In this document: piece by piece, positions 20,695 through 29,205 of the stretch
How the letters are laid out: each line of letters opens with the position of its first letter
How positions within the stretch are numbered: the stretch's first letter is position 1
Assembly: GCF_900117425.1 (NCBI RefSeq)
Contig: NZ_FPEH01000011.1
Coordinates: forward strand, 496,001-560,000
Direction: 5' to 3'
Length of the DNA: 64,000 bases
From: Novosphingobium sp. NDB2Meth1
GTDB lineage: Bacteria; Pseudomonadota; Alphaproteobacteria; Sphingomonadales; Sphingomonadaceae
Made by a program: the position numbers and the translations under genes
Notes under the pieces: generated by a model
The model's input: the letters and a program-made list of their open reading frames with translations, nothing else
The model's database searches: none
What the model was told of the DNA's origin: nothing

Positions 20695-22040
20695 ACATGC
20701 CCACCACCATTCCTGATCCCGCGCGCCAGCTTCTGCCGGTGTTCGCAGAGGAAGGGGCGGACAAGGCAAAGTCGCCGGTCCTGCTCAAGCGACTGACCTA
20801 CACTATCGGCGGCCTGTTCATCGTGCTGCTCCTGCTCGCCGCGCTGATCCCGATGGGCGGTGCGGTGATCGGCGGCGGCTCGGTCGGCATGGAATCGCGC
20901 GTGAAGCGCATCGCCCACCCCACCGGCGGCGTGATCAAGGCGATCTATGTGCACAATGGCGAGCACGTCACGCAAGGTCAGCTGCTGATGCGGCTCGACG
21001 ACCGGGTGACCGGTGCCGACGCGACGTACTCCAACCTCACCGTCGAACAGCTGCTGGCGCAGAAGGCGCGGCTCGAAGCAGAGCGGCTCGGTTCGGGCCG
21101 ACTGGTCTTCCCGGCGGAGCTGGTCAATTCGAAGAACCCCAGTGCTGCCAAGGCCATGGCTGACGAGAGCCGCCTCTTCTCGATCCGCCAGACCGAAGAA
21201 GCGGGGCTGCGCGCGCAGCTCGCCGCGCGGGTGCAGCAATACAACGAGGAGATCCGCGGGCTGGAATCGCAGATCGCCGCGCTCAAGGAGCAGCGCCGGC
21301 TGATCGAGCCCGAGCGGCTGGGCGTGAAGGACCTATGGGACAAGCAGCTCGTCACGATCAACCGGCTCAACCAGCTGGAGCGCACCGCGGTCGATCTCGA
21401 CGGCAACGTCGGCTCGCTCCAGGCGCAGATCGCGCAGGCCCGCGCCCGCATCACCGAAGCGCAGCAGCAGTCGATCCAGCTCGCGCAGACGCGGCGGGTG
21501 CAGGCCGGCACCGACCTCGCGCAGATCAATACCGCGCTCAACCAGCAGCAACTGCGCAGCGTTGCCGCATCGGACCAGCAGGACCGCAGCGAAATCCGCG
21601 CGCCCTACACCGGGGTCATCGAGAAGATCGCGTTCGCTGCCGTCGGCGACGTCGTGAAGCCGGCCGAGCCGATCATGGAAATCGTGCCCGATCGCGATAC
21701 CTTCGTGGTCGAGGCGATGGTCAGCCCGGCGGACATCGACCAGACGATGGTTGGGCAGAAGGCGCGCGTGCTGTTCACCTCGTTCAACCGGCCGACCACG
21801 CCCGAGATCCTCGGCAAGGTGATCTACGTCGCGACTGACCGCAGCGAGACCCCGGAAACCCGGCAGGCCTTCTACATGGTACGGATCGAAGTCGATCTGG
21901 CTGCCGTGAAGAAGGAAGGCCTCGCGCTGCGCAGCGGCATGCCGGCGGAAGTCTACATCGAGACCGGCCACCGTTCGATGCTCTCCTACCTCACGAAGCC
22001 GTTCATGGACCAGTTCATGCGCGCCTTCCGCGACAATTGA
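20691..22040 (+). CDS. HlyD-family membrane fusion protein
   Basis: Periplasmic adaptor linking the ABC exporter to the outer-membrane channel. The 449-residue chain has one N-terminal membrane anchor (LTYTIGGLFIVLLLLAALIP), a lipoyl-like segment (GGVIKAIYVHNGEHVTQGQL), a long coiled coil (about 130-290), and the barrel-sandwich half IRAPYTGVIEKIAFAAVGDV. The family ending LRSGMPAEVYIETGHRSMLS is present. It overlaps both neighbours in ATGA-type junctions. Confidence 0.93.
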   Translation: MNMPTTIPDPARQLLPVFAEEGADKAKSPVLLKRLTYTIGGLFIVLLLLAALIPMGGAVIGGGSVGMESRVKRIAHPTGGVIKAIYVHNGEHVTQGQLLMRLDDRVTGADATYSNLTVEQLLAQKARLEAERLGSGRLVFPAELVNSKNPSAAKAMADESRLFSIRQTEEAGLRAQLAARVQQYNEEIRGLESQIAALKEQRRLIEPERLGVKDLWDKQLVTINRLNQLERTAVDLDGNVGSLQAQIAQARARITEAQQQSIQLAQTRRVQAGTDLAQINTALNQQQLRSVAASDQQDRSEIRAPYTGVIEKIAFAAVGDVVKPAEPIMEIVPDRDTFVVEAMVSPADIDQTMVGQKARVLFTSFNRPTTPEILGKVIYVATDRSETPETRQAFYMVRIEVDLAAVKKEGLALRSGMPAEVYIETGHRSMLSYLTKPFMDQFMRAFRDN

Positions 22041-22051
22041 GCGGCGTGACA

Positions 22052-23803
22052 ATGGCCCCTCGACTGTACATTCGCGCTGTGCTGCTCGCTGCCTCGGCGG
22101 CCTGTGCCGTGCTGAACCCGGCTTTTGCGCAAGAACTCCCGATGGCGCGTCCGGTTCAGGGCCCGCCCGATACCGGCGCCTCGGCGAGCAGCTATGGCAC
22201 CGAAGATCCGGACAGCGGGCGCGATCCCGGCGATTATCGTGCCGACGCGGATGACAACACCGCTGACGTAACCGACCGCATCGCCGTGCGCCCCGAGCTG
22301 CCGGAGGGAACCCCGGCCGATGTCGCGGAACTCGCGGCTTCGGGCACACCGGTGACGTCGCTTACCGACGCGCTGCGGTTGGCCTACTGGACCTCGCCGA
22401 CGCTGCTCGCCCAGCGCGCGACGGTGCGCAGCTTCGACTACCGCATCGCGCAGGCGCGGGCGAACTACGGGCCGCGGCTCACCTACAGCCTCGCCACGAC
22501 CTTCCAGAGCGACCGTTTCGACCAGCGTCGCGGCCCGCCGCTCAACCTGTCCGGCTGGACCACGACAGCCTCGGCCATTCTCAACCAGCCGCTGTTCACC
22601 TTCGGCCGCAATGCCGCGCAGGAGCGCAACTCGCAGGCGCAGCTCGAATTCCAGCGCCAGGTCTTGCGCTCGACCGAGCAGCAGGCCCTGCTCGATGCCA
22701 TCGCCACCTATATCGGCGTGCTGCGCGATCGGGCGGCGGTGCAAATCGCCAAGGACAACCTCGCCGCGCTGCAGCGCCAGCTCGATGACAACAAGTCGCG
22801 GCTCGCGGTGCGCGAAGTGACTGCGACCGATGTGCAGCAGATTGCCACACGCGTGTCGCTGGGTCAGGCGCAAGTCTACAACGCGCAGCGCGATGCCGCC
22901 TCGAGCGAGGCCGCGTTCCTGCGCATGGTCGGCGTGCCCGCGGGCGAACTCGTGCCGCCCAATCCGCTCCAGTTGCCGGTTGTCCAGCTCGAGGAAGCCT
23001 ACGCCTATGCGGAGCTGCACAGCCCGATCGTACTCGCCGCGCAGGCGCGCGAGAAGGTCTCGCGGGCCAGTGTCGCAGCGGCGAAGTCGGATCTCCTGCC
23101 GCGCATCGATTTCCAGGGCAGCGCCAGCTACGGATCGCAAAGCGCCTATACCGACGATCTGAGGCAGCGCGATCTGCGGGGGCAGTTCATCATTTCCGGG
23201 CCGATCTTCGAAAGCGGCCTGCGCAAGGCGCGGGTGAGCGAGGCGATGGCCGCGAACGACGCTGATTGGCGCCTGCTCGATGCGTCCCTTCGCGAAAACC
23301 GCGCCACGCTTGCCGCCGCATGGAACGACTGGCAGGCCCAGCAGGCCGCGATCGCCAGCTTCCGCTCGGCCGAAGATTCCGCGCGCAAGGCCTATGAAGG
23401 CGCGGTGCTGCAGCAGCGTGCCGGGCTGATCACCACGCTCGATGTGCTCGATCTCGCGCGCGAACTGCTGCTGGCGCGCAGCAATTCGAACACCGCCATC
23501 GCCAACGCCTATGTCGCCAAGGCCCGCGTGCTTGCGGCGGCGGGCGCGCTCGAGCAGGCGTGGCTGATGCCCGATGCCGCGCGCTATGACGCCGAGCGGC
23601 ACTTGCGCAAGGTCCGGCACAACGGCGATGTGCCGCTTGCCACCCCGATCCTGCGCGCGTTCGAGAATGCCGGCGCGATCGGCAGCACCGCCACCCGCCC
23701 GGTGCGCGATCCAACCGGCGAGCGCACCGCCGCACCGGTCGTGATCGTCCCGGCAGACAAGCTGGTCGCCCCGGCCCCGCCCCCTGCCGATCCGCCGAAG
23801 TAG
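22052..23803 (+). CDS. TolC-family outer membrane channel protein
   Basis: Outer-membrane exit duct of the type I system. I start it at the ATG at 22052 (MAPRLYIRAVLLAASAACAV), which gives a clear signal peptide cleaved near FAQ; GTG or TTG codons up to 22037 are alternatives. The 583-residue protein has the two TolC repeats (starting around SLTDALRLAYWTSPTLLAQR and again in the second half) with long alternating helices. A Pro/Ala-rich tail ends it. It is the third gene of the operon. Confidence 0.88.
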   Translation: MAPRLYIRAVLLAASAACAVLNPAFAQELPMARPVQGPPDTGASASSYGTEDPDSGRDPGDYRADADDNTADVTDRIAVRPELPEGTPADVAELAASGTPVTSLTDALRLAYWTSPTLLAQRATVRSFDYRIAQARANYGPRLTYSLATTFQSDRFDQRRGPPLNLSGWTTTASAILNQPLFTFGRNAAQERNSQAQLEFQRQVLRSTEQQALLDAIATYIGVLRDRAAVQIAKDNLAALQRQLDDNKSRLAVREVTATDVQQIATRVSLGQAQVYNAQRDAASSEAAFLRMVGVPAGELVPPNPLQLPVVQLEEAYAYAELHSPIVLAAQAREKVSRASVAAAKSDLLPRIDFQGSASYGSQSAYTDDLRQRDLRGQFIISGPIFESGLRKARVSEAMAANDADWRLLDASLRENRATLAAAWNDWQAQQAAIASFRSAEDSARKAYEGAVLQQRAGLITTLDVLDLARELLLARSNSNTAIANAYVAKARVLAAAGALEQAWLMPDAARYDAERHLRKVRHNGDVPLATPILRAFENAGAIGSTATRPVRDPTGERTAAPVVIVPADKLVAPAPPPADPPK

Positions 23804-23870
23804 GCCATGCCCGGCGGGGGCCACAAAATAGTTCTCGCAAGGAACCCCCGGCAGGAGTAGCGGCGCGCCG

Positions 23871-25850
23871 ATGGACCGAAACGCGACTCAGGATGGCGTG
23901 CCGCCAGACGGCACGGCCGCCGACCACAGCTCTGTTTCCAGCAGCGAAGCGGCGGCGCCTCCTTCCGAGTCCCACCACACAGGCCACGGCCATCAGAAGG
24001 AAAGTCTTGCCACGCTCGCTGTCGGCGCGATCGGCGTGGTGTTCGGCGATATCGGCACCTCGCCGCTTTACTCGTTCAAGGAAACGTTTGTCGGCCACCA
24101 CTTGCTGAAGGTGGACCAGACCCACGTGTTCGGCGTGCTCAGCATCGTGTTCTGGACGATGATCCTGATCGTGACGGTCAAGTACCTCTTCATGGTGCTG
24201 CGCGCTGACAACAAGGGCGAAGGCGGCAGCCTCGCGCTGCTTGCGCTGGTCAGCCGCTGCCTGCCGAGCCAGCGCTGGACATATGTAATGGCCCTGTTCG
24301 GCCTCACTGCGACGGCGCTGTTTTTCGGGGATGCCATGATCACCCCGGCGGTCTCGGTGCTTTCGGCGGTCGAGGGGCTCACCGTGGTGCATCCTGGCTT
24401 CGAGCATCTGGTGCTGCCGATATCGATCGCGATCCTGTTCGGCCTGTTTGCCATCCAGTCCCGCGGGACGGCAACCATGGGCAAGCTGTTCGGGCCGGTG
24501 ATGATGTTCTATTTTCTGACCATCGCGGTGCTGGGCGTAATCGGCATCATGGAGGCGCCGGAGATTCTCTGGGCGCTCAACCCCCTCCATGGCTTCCGCT
24601 TCTTCGCACACGATCCATTGATGGCTTACCTCGCGCTCGGCTCGATCGTGCTGGCGGTGACCGGGGCGGAAGCGCTTTATGCGGATATGGGCCACTTCGG
24701 CCGCCCTGCAATCACCACGGCCTGGCTCGGCTTCGCGTTTCCCTGCCTGCTGCTCAACTACCTCGGGCAGGCGGCAATGATCATGAACCGGCCCGAAACG
24801 GTGGTGAACCCCTTCTTCCTGCTCGCGCCGGAAGGCCTCCGTCTGCCGCTGGTGCTGCTTGCGACGGCGGCGACGGTGATTGCCAGCCAGGCCGTGATCT
24901 CGGGGGCCTTTTCGGTGTCGCAGCAGGCCGTCCAGCTTGGCTATCTTCCCCGCATCCGCATCCGCCACACGAGCGCTACCGCGGCGGGACAGATCTATGT
25001 GCCGCTGATCAACTGGGCCCTGCTCGCGCTGGTGGTCATGCTGGTGATCGGCTTCCGCACTTCGGGCAACCTCGCCTCGGCCTATGGCATTGCCAACACG
25101 GGCACGATGTTCATCACCTCGTGCATGTTCGGCGTGCTGGTGTTCCAGGTATGGAAATGGCCGCCGCTGGTGGCGGGCTTCTTCACCTGCCTGTTCCTGC
25201 TGATCGATGGTGCCTACTTCACCTCGAACATGACCAAGATCCCCGATGGCGGCTGGTTCCCGCTGGTCGGCGCCTGCATCATTTTCACGATTCTCAGCAC
25301 CTGGTCGACCGGCCGCAGGATCATGCGCGACCGGCTTGCCGAGGATTCCATGCCGTTCGACATCTTCCTGGGTTCCGTCTGCCAGAAAGTGCGGCGCGTG
25401 GCGGGCACCTCGGTGTTCCTTGCCTCCAACGCCGAAGGCATTCCGCCCGCGCTGCTGCACAACCTCAAGCACAACCACATCCTGCATGACCGGGTGGTGG
25501 TGCTGACGGTGGAGACGCAGAACGTGCCCCACGTACCTCCCGAAAAGCGCCGCGAAGTGGAAGACCTCGGCCACGGTTTCTACCGCATGATCATCCGCAT
25601 CGGCTTCATGGACGAGGCCGACGTACCCGCCGAACTGGGCGCGGAAACCCGCGCGGGTGGCGCGTTCAAGCCGATGGAAACGAGCTACTTCCTCGCCCGC
25701 CAGACGCTGATCGCCTCCAAGCGGCCCGGCATGGCGATCTGGCGCGAAAAGCTCTTCGCATGGATGGTGCGCAACGCCGAAAGCGCGATGGTGTTCTTCC
25801 GCCTGCCGACCAACCGCGTGATCGAGCTGGGCAGCCAGCTGGAGATCTAG
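23871..25850 (+). CDS. kup: Low-affinity potassium transporter Kup
   Basis: K+/H+ symporter of the KUP/HAK/KT family in the inner membrane. The 659-residue protein starts with about 45 hydrophilic, His/Ser-rich residues, then the family motif GAIGVVFGDIGTSPLYSFKE. Twelve or so spans follow, with ADNKGEGGSLALLAL and GDAMITPAVSVLSAVEGL visible. A hydrophilic C-terminal domain ends LPTNRVIELGSQLEI. A strong Shine-Dalgarno (GGCAGGAG) lies upstream. Its stop overlaps the end of convergent modC by 4 bp. Confidence 0.95.
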   Translation: MDRNATQDGVPPDGTAADHSSVSSSEAAAPPSESHHTGHGHQKESLATLAVGAIGVVFGDIGTSPLYSFKETFVGHHLLKVDQTHVFGVLSIVFWTMILIVTVKYLFMVLRADNKGEGGSLALLALVSRCLPSQRWTYVMALFGLTATALFFGDAMITPAVSVLSAVEGLTVVHPGFEHLVLPISIAILFGLFAIQSRGTATMGKLFGPVMMFYFLTIAVLGVIGIMEAPEILWALNPLHGFRFFAHDPLMAYLALGSIVLAVTGAEALYADMGHFGRPAITTAWLGFAFPCLLLNYLGQAAMIMNRPETVVNPFFLLAPEGLRLPLVLLATAATVIASQAVISGAFSVSQQAVQLGYLPRIRIRHTSATAAGQIYVPLINWALLALVVMLVIGFRTSGNLASAYGIANTGTMFITSCMFGVLVFQVWKWPPLVAGFFTCLFLLIDGAYFTSNMTKIPDGGWFPLVGACIIFTILSTWSTGRRIMRDRLAEDSMPFDIFLGSVCQKVRRVAGTSVFLASNAEGIPPALLHNLKHNHILHDRVVVLTVETQNVPHVPPEKRREVEDLGHGFYRMIIRIGFMDEADVPAELGAETRAGGAFKPMETSYFLARQTLIASKRPGMAIWREKLFAWMVRNAESAMVFFRLPTNRVIELGSQLEI

Positions 25851-26473
25851 GCTCGCAGCTCCACCACCGTATCCGCCAGCCGCGCGACGTCGCCGCGGTC
25901 GTGGCTCACCAGCAGGATCGGCAGCGCCAGTTCGGCCCGGATGCGCAGGATCACCGCGATGATCGCCTCGCGCCGCGCATCATCGAGCGCGGTCAGCGGC
26001 TCGTCCATCAGCAGGAAGCGCGGACCCGCCAGCAGCGCTCGACCGATGGCCACACGCTGCGCCTCCCCGCCGGACAGCGTGCGCGGGCGGCGGTCCAGCA
26101 GCGGCGCGATATCGAGGAAGGCAGCCGCCTCATCGAGGCTCAGGAAGCGGCGTTCGGGCGGCGCGAGCCGGTGCCCGTAAAGCAGGTTGTCGCGCACCCG
26201 GCGGTGGGGAAACAGGCGCAGATCCTGAAACACCATGCCGCAGGCGCGCTGCTCGGGCGCAAGGTTCACGCCCGCAGCGCTGTCGAACAGCACTTCGCCG
26301 CCCACCGCGATCCGGCCCGCCTCGGGCCGCAGCAGGCCGGCAATCGCCTCCAGCACGCTCGACTTGCCCACCCCGGAAGCGCCGACGAGTGCGGTAATCC
26401 CGGCAGGCGCGGAAAGGCGGCAGGCAATCGTCCGCTCGCCGCGCCGCAGGGTCAGGTCGATCTCAAAGGACAT
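25847..26473 (-). CDS. modC: Molybdate ABC transporter ATPase, short form
   Basis: ATPase of a molybdate importer, called from its place after modA and modB. The 208-residue protein has Walker A GASGVGKSS, signature [16 protein letters not shown], Walker B FLLMDEPLTALD and the H-loop SHDRGD. It stops right after the ATPase domain, so the C-terminal TOBE/Mop molybdate-binding domain of usual ModC (about 350 residues) is absent. It overlaps modB by 11 bp. Tungstate or sulfate import is a less likely alternative. Confidence 0.87.
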   Translation of the reverse strand: MSFEIDLTLRRGERTIACRLSAPAGITALVGASGVGKSSVLEAIAGLLRPEAGRIAVGGEVLFDSAAGVNLAPEQRACGMVFQDLRLFPHRRVRDNLLYGHRLAPPERRFLSLDEAAAFLDIAPLLDRRPRTLSGGEAQRVAIGRALLAGPRFLLMDEPLTALDDARREAIIAVILRIRAELALPILLVSHDRGDVARLADTVVELRA

Positions 26474-27158
26474 GGCCGCCCCTGCCGCTGCCCGAAGCCC
26501 GGCTCAGCGTCTCCGACGCCACGAGCGCCGCCAGCGACAAGGTCACCGCCATCAGCGCCAGCCGCCACACCGCGCTGTCCCCGCCCGGCAGCTGGAGCGC
26601 TGCGTAAATCGCCAGCGGCAAGGTGCGGGTCTCCTCCGGGATATTGGAGACGAACGTGATCGTCGCGCCGAACTCGCCCAGCGAGCGCGCAAAGCCGAGC
26701 ACTGCGCCTGCCAGCACACCCGGCGCGGCGAGCGGCAGCGTGATCGTCGCGAACGTGCGCCAGGGCCCCGCTCCCAGCGTGCGCGCGGCCTGCTCCAGCC
26801 GGGGATCGACCGCCTCAAGACTGAGCCGGATTGCGCGCACCATCAGTGGAAGCGCCATCACGGCAGCGGCGATGGCAGCGCCGGTCCAGCGGAACAGCAC
26901 GCTGACGCCGAACAAGGCAAGGAAGCGCCCGCCCGGCCCCTCCGGCGCGAAGGCGATCAGCAGCAGCCAGCCGATCACCACCGGCGGCAGTACCAGCGGC
27001 AGGTGGACAAGCCCGTCGAGCAGGATCTTGCCGGGAAAGCGCATCCGCGCGAGCACCCACGCGAGGCAGAACGCCACCGGCAGCGCGCCGGCAATCGCGG
27101 CCAGGCTCACTTGCAGCGAGAGCACGACGATGCCCCATTCCTCGGCGCTCATGCCCAT
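26463..27158 (-). CDS. modB: Molybdate ABC transporter permease
   Basis: Inner-membrane permease of the molybdate importer. I start it at 27158 (MGMSAEEWGIVVLSLQVSLA), with 27152 and a TTG at 27164 as alternatives. The roughly 231-residue chain has five or six spans. The ModB loop signature is seen as EQAARTLGAGPWRTFATITL followed by ARSLGEFGATITF. It lies 15 bp after modA and overlaps modC. Confidence 0.9.
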   Translation of the reverse strand: MGMSAEEWGIVVLSLQVSLAAIAGALPVAFCLAWVLARMRFPGKILLDGLVHLPLVLPPVVIGWLLLIAFAPEGPGGRFLALFGVSVLFRWTGAAIAAAVMALPLMVRAIRLSLEAVDPRLEQAARTLGAGPWRTFATITLPLAAPGVLAGAVLGFARSLGEFGATITFVSNIPEETRTLPLAIYAALQLPGGDSAVWRLALMAVTLSLAALVASETLSRASGSGRGGHVL

Positions 27159-27173
27159 TGCCAAGGCGTCCGC

Positions 27174-27968
27174 TCAGCGCGTACCGAAGCCGTATTGGCG
27201 GAAGATCGCCTTGCCTTCCGCCGATACGATGAAGCGGCGGAAGCTCTCCGCTTCCGGATTGGACGAAGCGGCGAGGCGGGCAACCGGGTAAACGATCGGC
27301 CAATGCGTGCTCGCCGGAATCCACCCCGCGACACGCACCGAGCTGTCCGCCCGCGCATCGGTTGCATAGACGATACCCAGCGGAGCGGCACCGCGCGAGA
27401 CAAGTGCCAGGGCGGCGCGCACGTTCTCTGCCCGCGCGATATTGCCCTCCACGCTCGGCCAGACCTTGAGCCGGGTCAGCGCTTCCTTGGCATAGCGACC
27501 CGCGGGCACCGCATCGGGATCGGCCAGCGCCAGCCGCCCGCCACCCAGTGCTTCAGCCAGCGGAAAGGCGGGCCGTACCACCAGGCTCACCCGGCTGCGG
27601 ACCGGCGCGACGAATACGAGCCGGTTGGCGAGAAGGTCGACACGCGTGGCCGAGACGATCAGATTGCGACCGGCGAGGTAGTCCATCCACTCCTGATCGG
27701 CCGAAAAGAACAAGTCTGCCGGGGCCTTTGCCGCGATCTGCCGGGCAAGTGCGGAGGACGCCGCGAACGACAGGACTGGCCTCGGATGCCCCTTCTTCGT
27801 CCAGCTGTCTGCCGCCGCCGTCAGCGCTTCCTGCAAGCTCGCCGCCGCCAGCACGAGCGGCCCGCGCGCCTGCGCGTGCGCTGGCGATGCGATCGCCGCA
27901 AACAAGAGAATGCAGAACACGACACAATGCCGAACATGGCGGAACGGGAACAGCAAGGCGGGCTCCAT
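27174..27968 (-). CDS. modA: Molybdate-binding periplasmic protein
   Basis: Substrate-binding protein of the importer. The start at 27968 gives a 264-residue precursor with a signal peptide (FCILLFAAIASPAHA) cleaved near AHAQ. The mature part begins LVLAAASLQEALTAAADSW, matching the ModA N-terminus with the oxyanion-binding Ser/Ala. LSFAASSALARQIAAKAPAD and GIVYATDA are further family segments. An inverted repeat lies six bases upstream of the start. Confidence 0.9.
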   Translation of the reverse strand: MEPALLFPFRHVRHCVVFCILLFAAIASPAHAQARGPLVLAAASLQEALTAAADSWTKKGHPRPVLSFAASSALARQIAAKAPADLFFSADQEWMDYLAGRNLIVSATRVDLLANRLVFVAPVRSRVSLVVRPAFPLAEALGGGRLALADPDAVPAGRYAKEALTRLKVWPSVEGNIARAENVRAALALVSRGAAPLGIVYATDARADSSVRVAGWIPASTHWPIVYPVARLAASSNPEAESFRRFIVSAEGKAIFRQYGFGTR

Positions 27969-27973
27969 CAAGC

Positions 27974-27989
27974 TATATCCCGTGATATA
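27974..27989. promoter_or_regulatory. Possible ModE-like operator upstream of modA
   Basis: TATATC-CCGT-GATATA is a perfect 6-bp inverted repeat located just upstream of the modA start, in the 128-bp divergent gap to the thioredoxin-fold gene. It resembles the TATAT-containing half sites of ModE-type molybdate repressor operators. The spacing differs from the E. coli site, so the match is only suggestive. No modE gene is in the window. Confidence 0.4.
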
Positions 27990-28096
27990 CAGTCCTCGCA
28001 CAAATTGCCTAGCGCGAATTGGCTGCTTATGCTGCGCACGGTCGGCGATCCTCACGCTGTCATACCCTTGCCACCGTTTCAGCCGAAGGCGCGCCG

Positions 28097-28801
28097 ATGA
28101 ACTTTCTCCGACATCCCCTGCTTCGTCCGCTGCTGGCAGGTGCCGCCCTTGCCGTCTGCGCCGCTGCACCAGCCGTCGCCGCCGATAGTGATGCGCAATC
28201 CATCTGGCATGGCGCCGGTCCGGTCACGCCGGTCGACGCAGCGCGCGAGCCGGTCTACGGCCAGCCTGCCAGCGATTTCAGCGTGATCGTCTGGCTCGAT
28301 CCGGAGTGCCCTTATTGCAAGGAGTTGGGGCGCACGCCGGAAAAGGTGGTCGATGCAAGCGGCGGCCGGGTCAATCTGGCGGTGCGCCTCCTGCCCTTGC
28401 CGATGCATGGGCGCCCTGCCCTGATCGCGGCGGCGACGGCACGGTGCATCGGCCAGCAGACATCGGCCCCCGCCTATTACCGCTTCCTCGACCGCTACAT
28501 GGAACTGACCCGCACCAATGGTGCCGGTCTTCCGGAAAAGCCCGGGATCACGGTGGAAGCCTTGGCCAAGGCCGCCGGCGTCGCCGACCTCGCCGCGCTC
28601 GATGGCTGCGTCCACGCGCCGGGCACGGTCGAGGCGCTCGGACAGGAATTCAACGCAGCCAATGTCGCAGGAGTGACCGGAACGCCCGCCATCGTCGTGC
28701 GCGACAATCGCACCGGCAGGGTGGCCATGACCGAGGGCGCCATCCCGCTGGAGGAATTCAACCGCGCGATCCGCACGCTCGGCGCGCGAGGGGCGGATTG
28801 A
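28097..28801 (+). CDS. Periplasmic thiol-disulfide isomerase, DsbA/DsbG-like
   Basis: Exported thioredoxin-fold protein of 234 residues. I start it at 28097 (MNFLRHPLLRPLLAGAALAV), which gives a signal peptide cleaved near AVAAD. The redox motif CPYC is at residues 71-74 in WLDPECPYCKELG. The cis-proline loop is GVTGTPAIVV near the C-terminus. Additional Cys occur in ATARCIGQQ and LDGCVHAPG. Members of this family (DsbC/G and TrbB/TraF types) fold or reduce periplasmic proteins; which partner it serves here is unknown. Confidence 0.82.
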   Translation: MNFLRHPLLRPLLAGAALAVCAAAPAVAADSDAQSIWHGAGPVTPVDAAREPVYGQPASDFSVIVWLDPECPYCKELGRTPEKVVDASGGRVNLAVRLLPLPMHGRPALIAAATARCIGQQTSAPAYYRFLDRYMELTRTNGAGLPEKPGITVEALAKAAGVADLAALDGCVHAPGTVEALGQEFNAANVAGVTGTPAIVVRDNRTGRVAMTEGAIPLEEFNRAIRTLGARGAD

Positions 28802-29205
28802 AAAACGGCGGCGGAAGCCGAAGCTGCCGCCGCCAGGATTGGGATGTAACCTTCACTACCGACAGGGAAGTGATGCATTTCTATTACCTGCCCAGCCCTT
28901 AATACAGGATGAATTCGTAGCGCCTTGCGCGCATCTACTCCGCAATAAATGATGCGCATTTTGCAAAAGTCTGATGCGTGGCGACGTGGGTATCCGTCAA
29001 ACTACGGTCACATAAAGAGTCGCGCCGCGCTCCGGCTTGGCGTAAACATAGCACGTAGGCCGCGTTTTCCGCTGCGTTTCAACGCGAAACAGCGCCGGCT
29101 ACCCGGCAACGAGGGGGGCGAGGTGGGGATGGAGAAGACACTCGCGGCGGCTGCGAGAGGGCCATTGGCGAGTGGAAAATCCGGGCAATTCCTTTACCAC
29201 TCGCG
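28802..29205 (+). promoter_or_regulatory. Non-coding gap before the type II secretion operon
   Basis: This 404-bp stretch holds no convincing gene. Just after the preceding stop, GGCGGCGG is followed by CCGCCGCC, which could form a hairpin (about 28807-28834) ending the upstream transcript, though no T-run follows. Bases 28850-29060 are more AT-rich than the surroundings and probably hold the gspE promoter. I can place no boxes. Confidence 0.4.

Noticed and set aside
23430-25574. Long antisense open frame over kup and the TolC-family gene
   Set aside because: The translation is His/Arg/Asp-rich low-complexity sequence and the opposite strand encodes recognisable proteins with good start sites.
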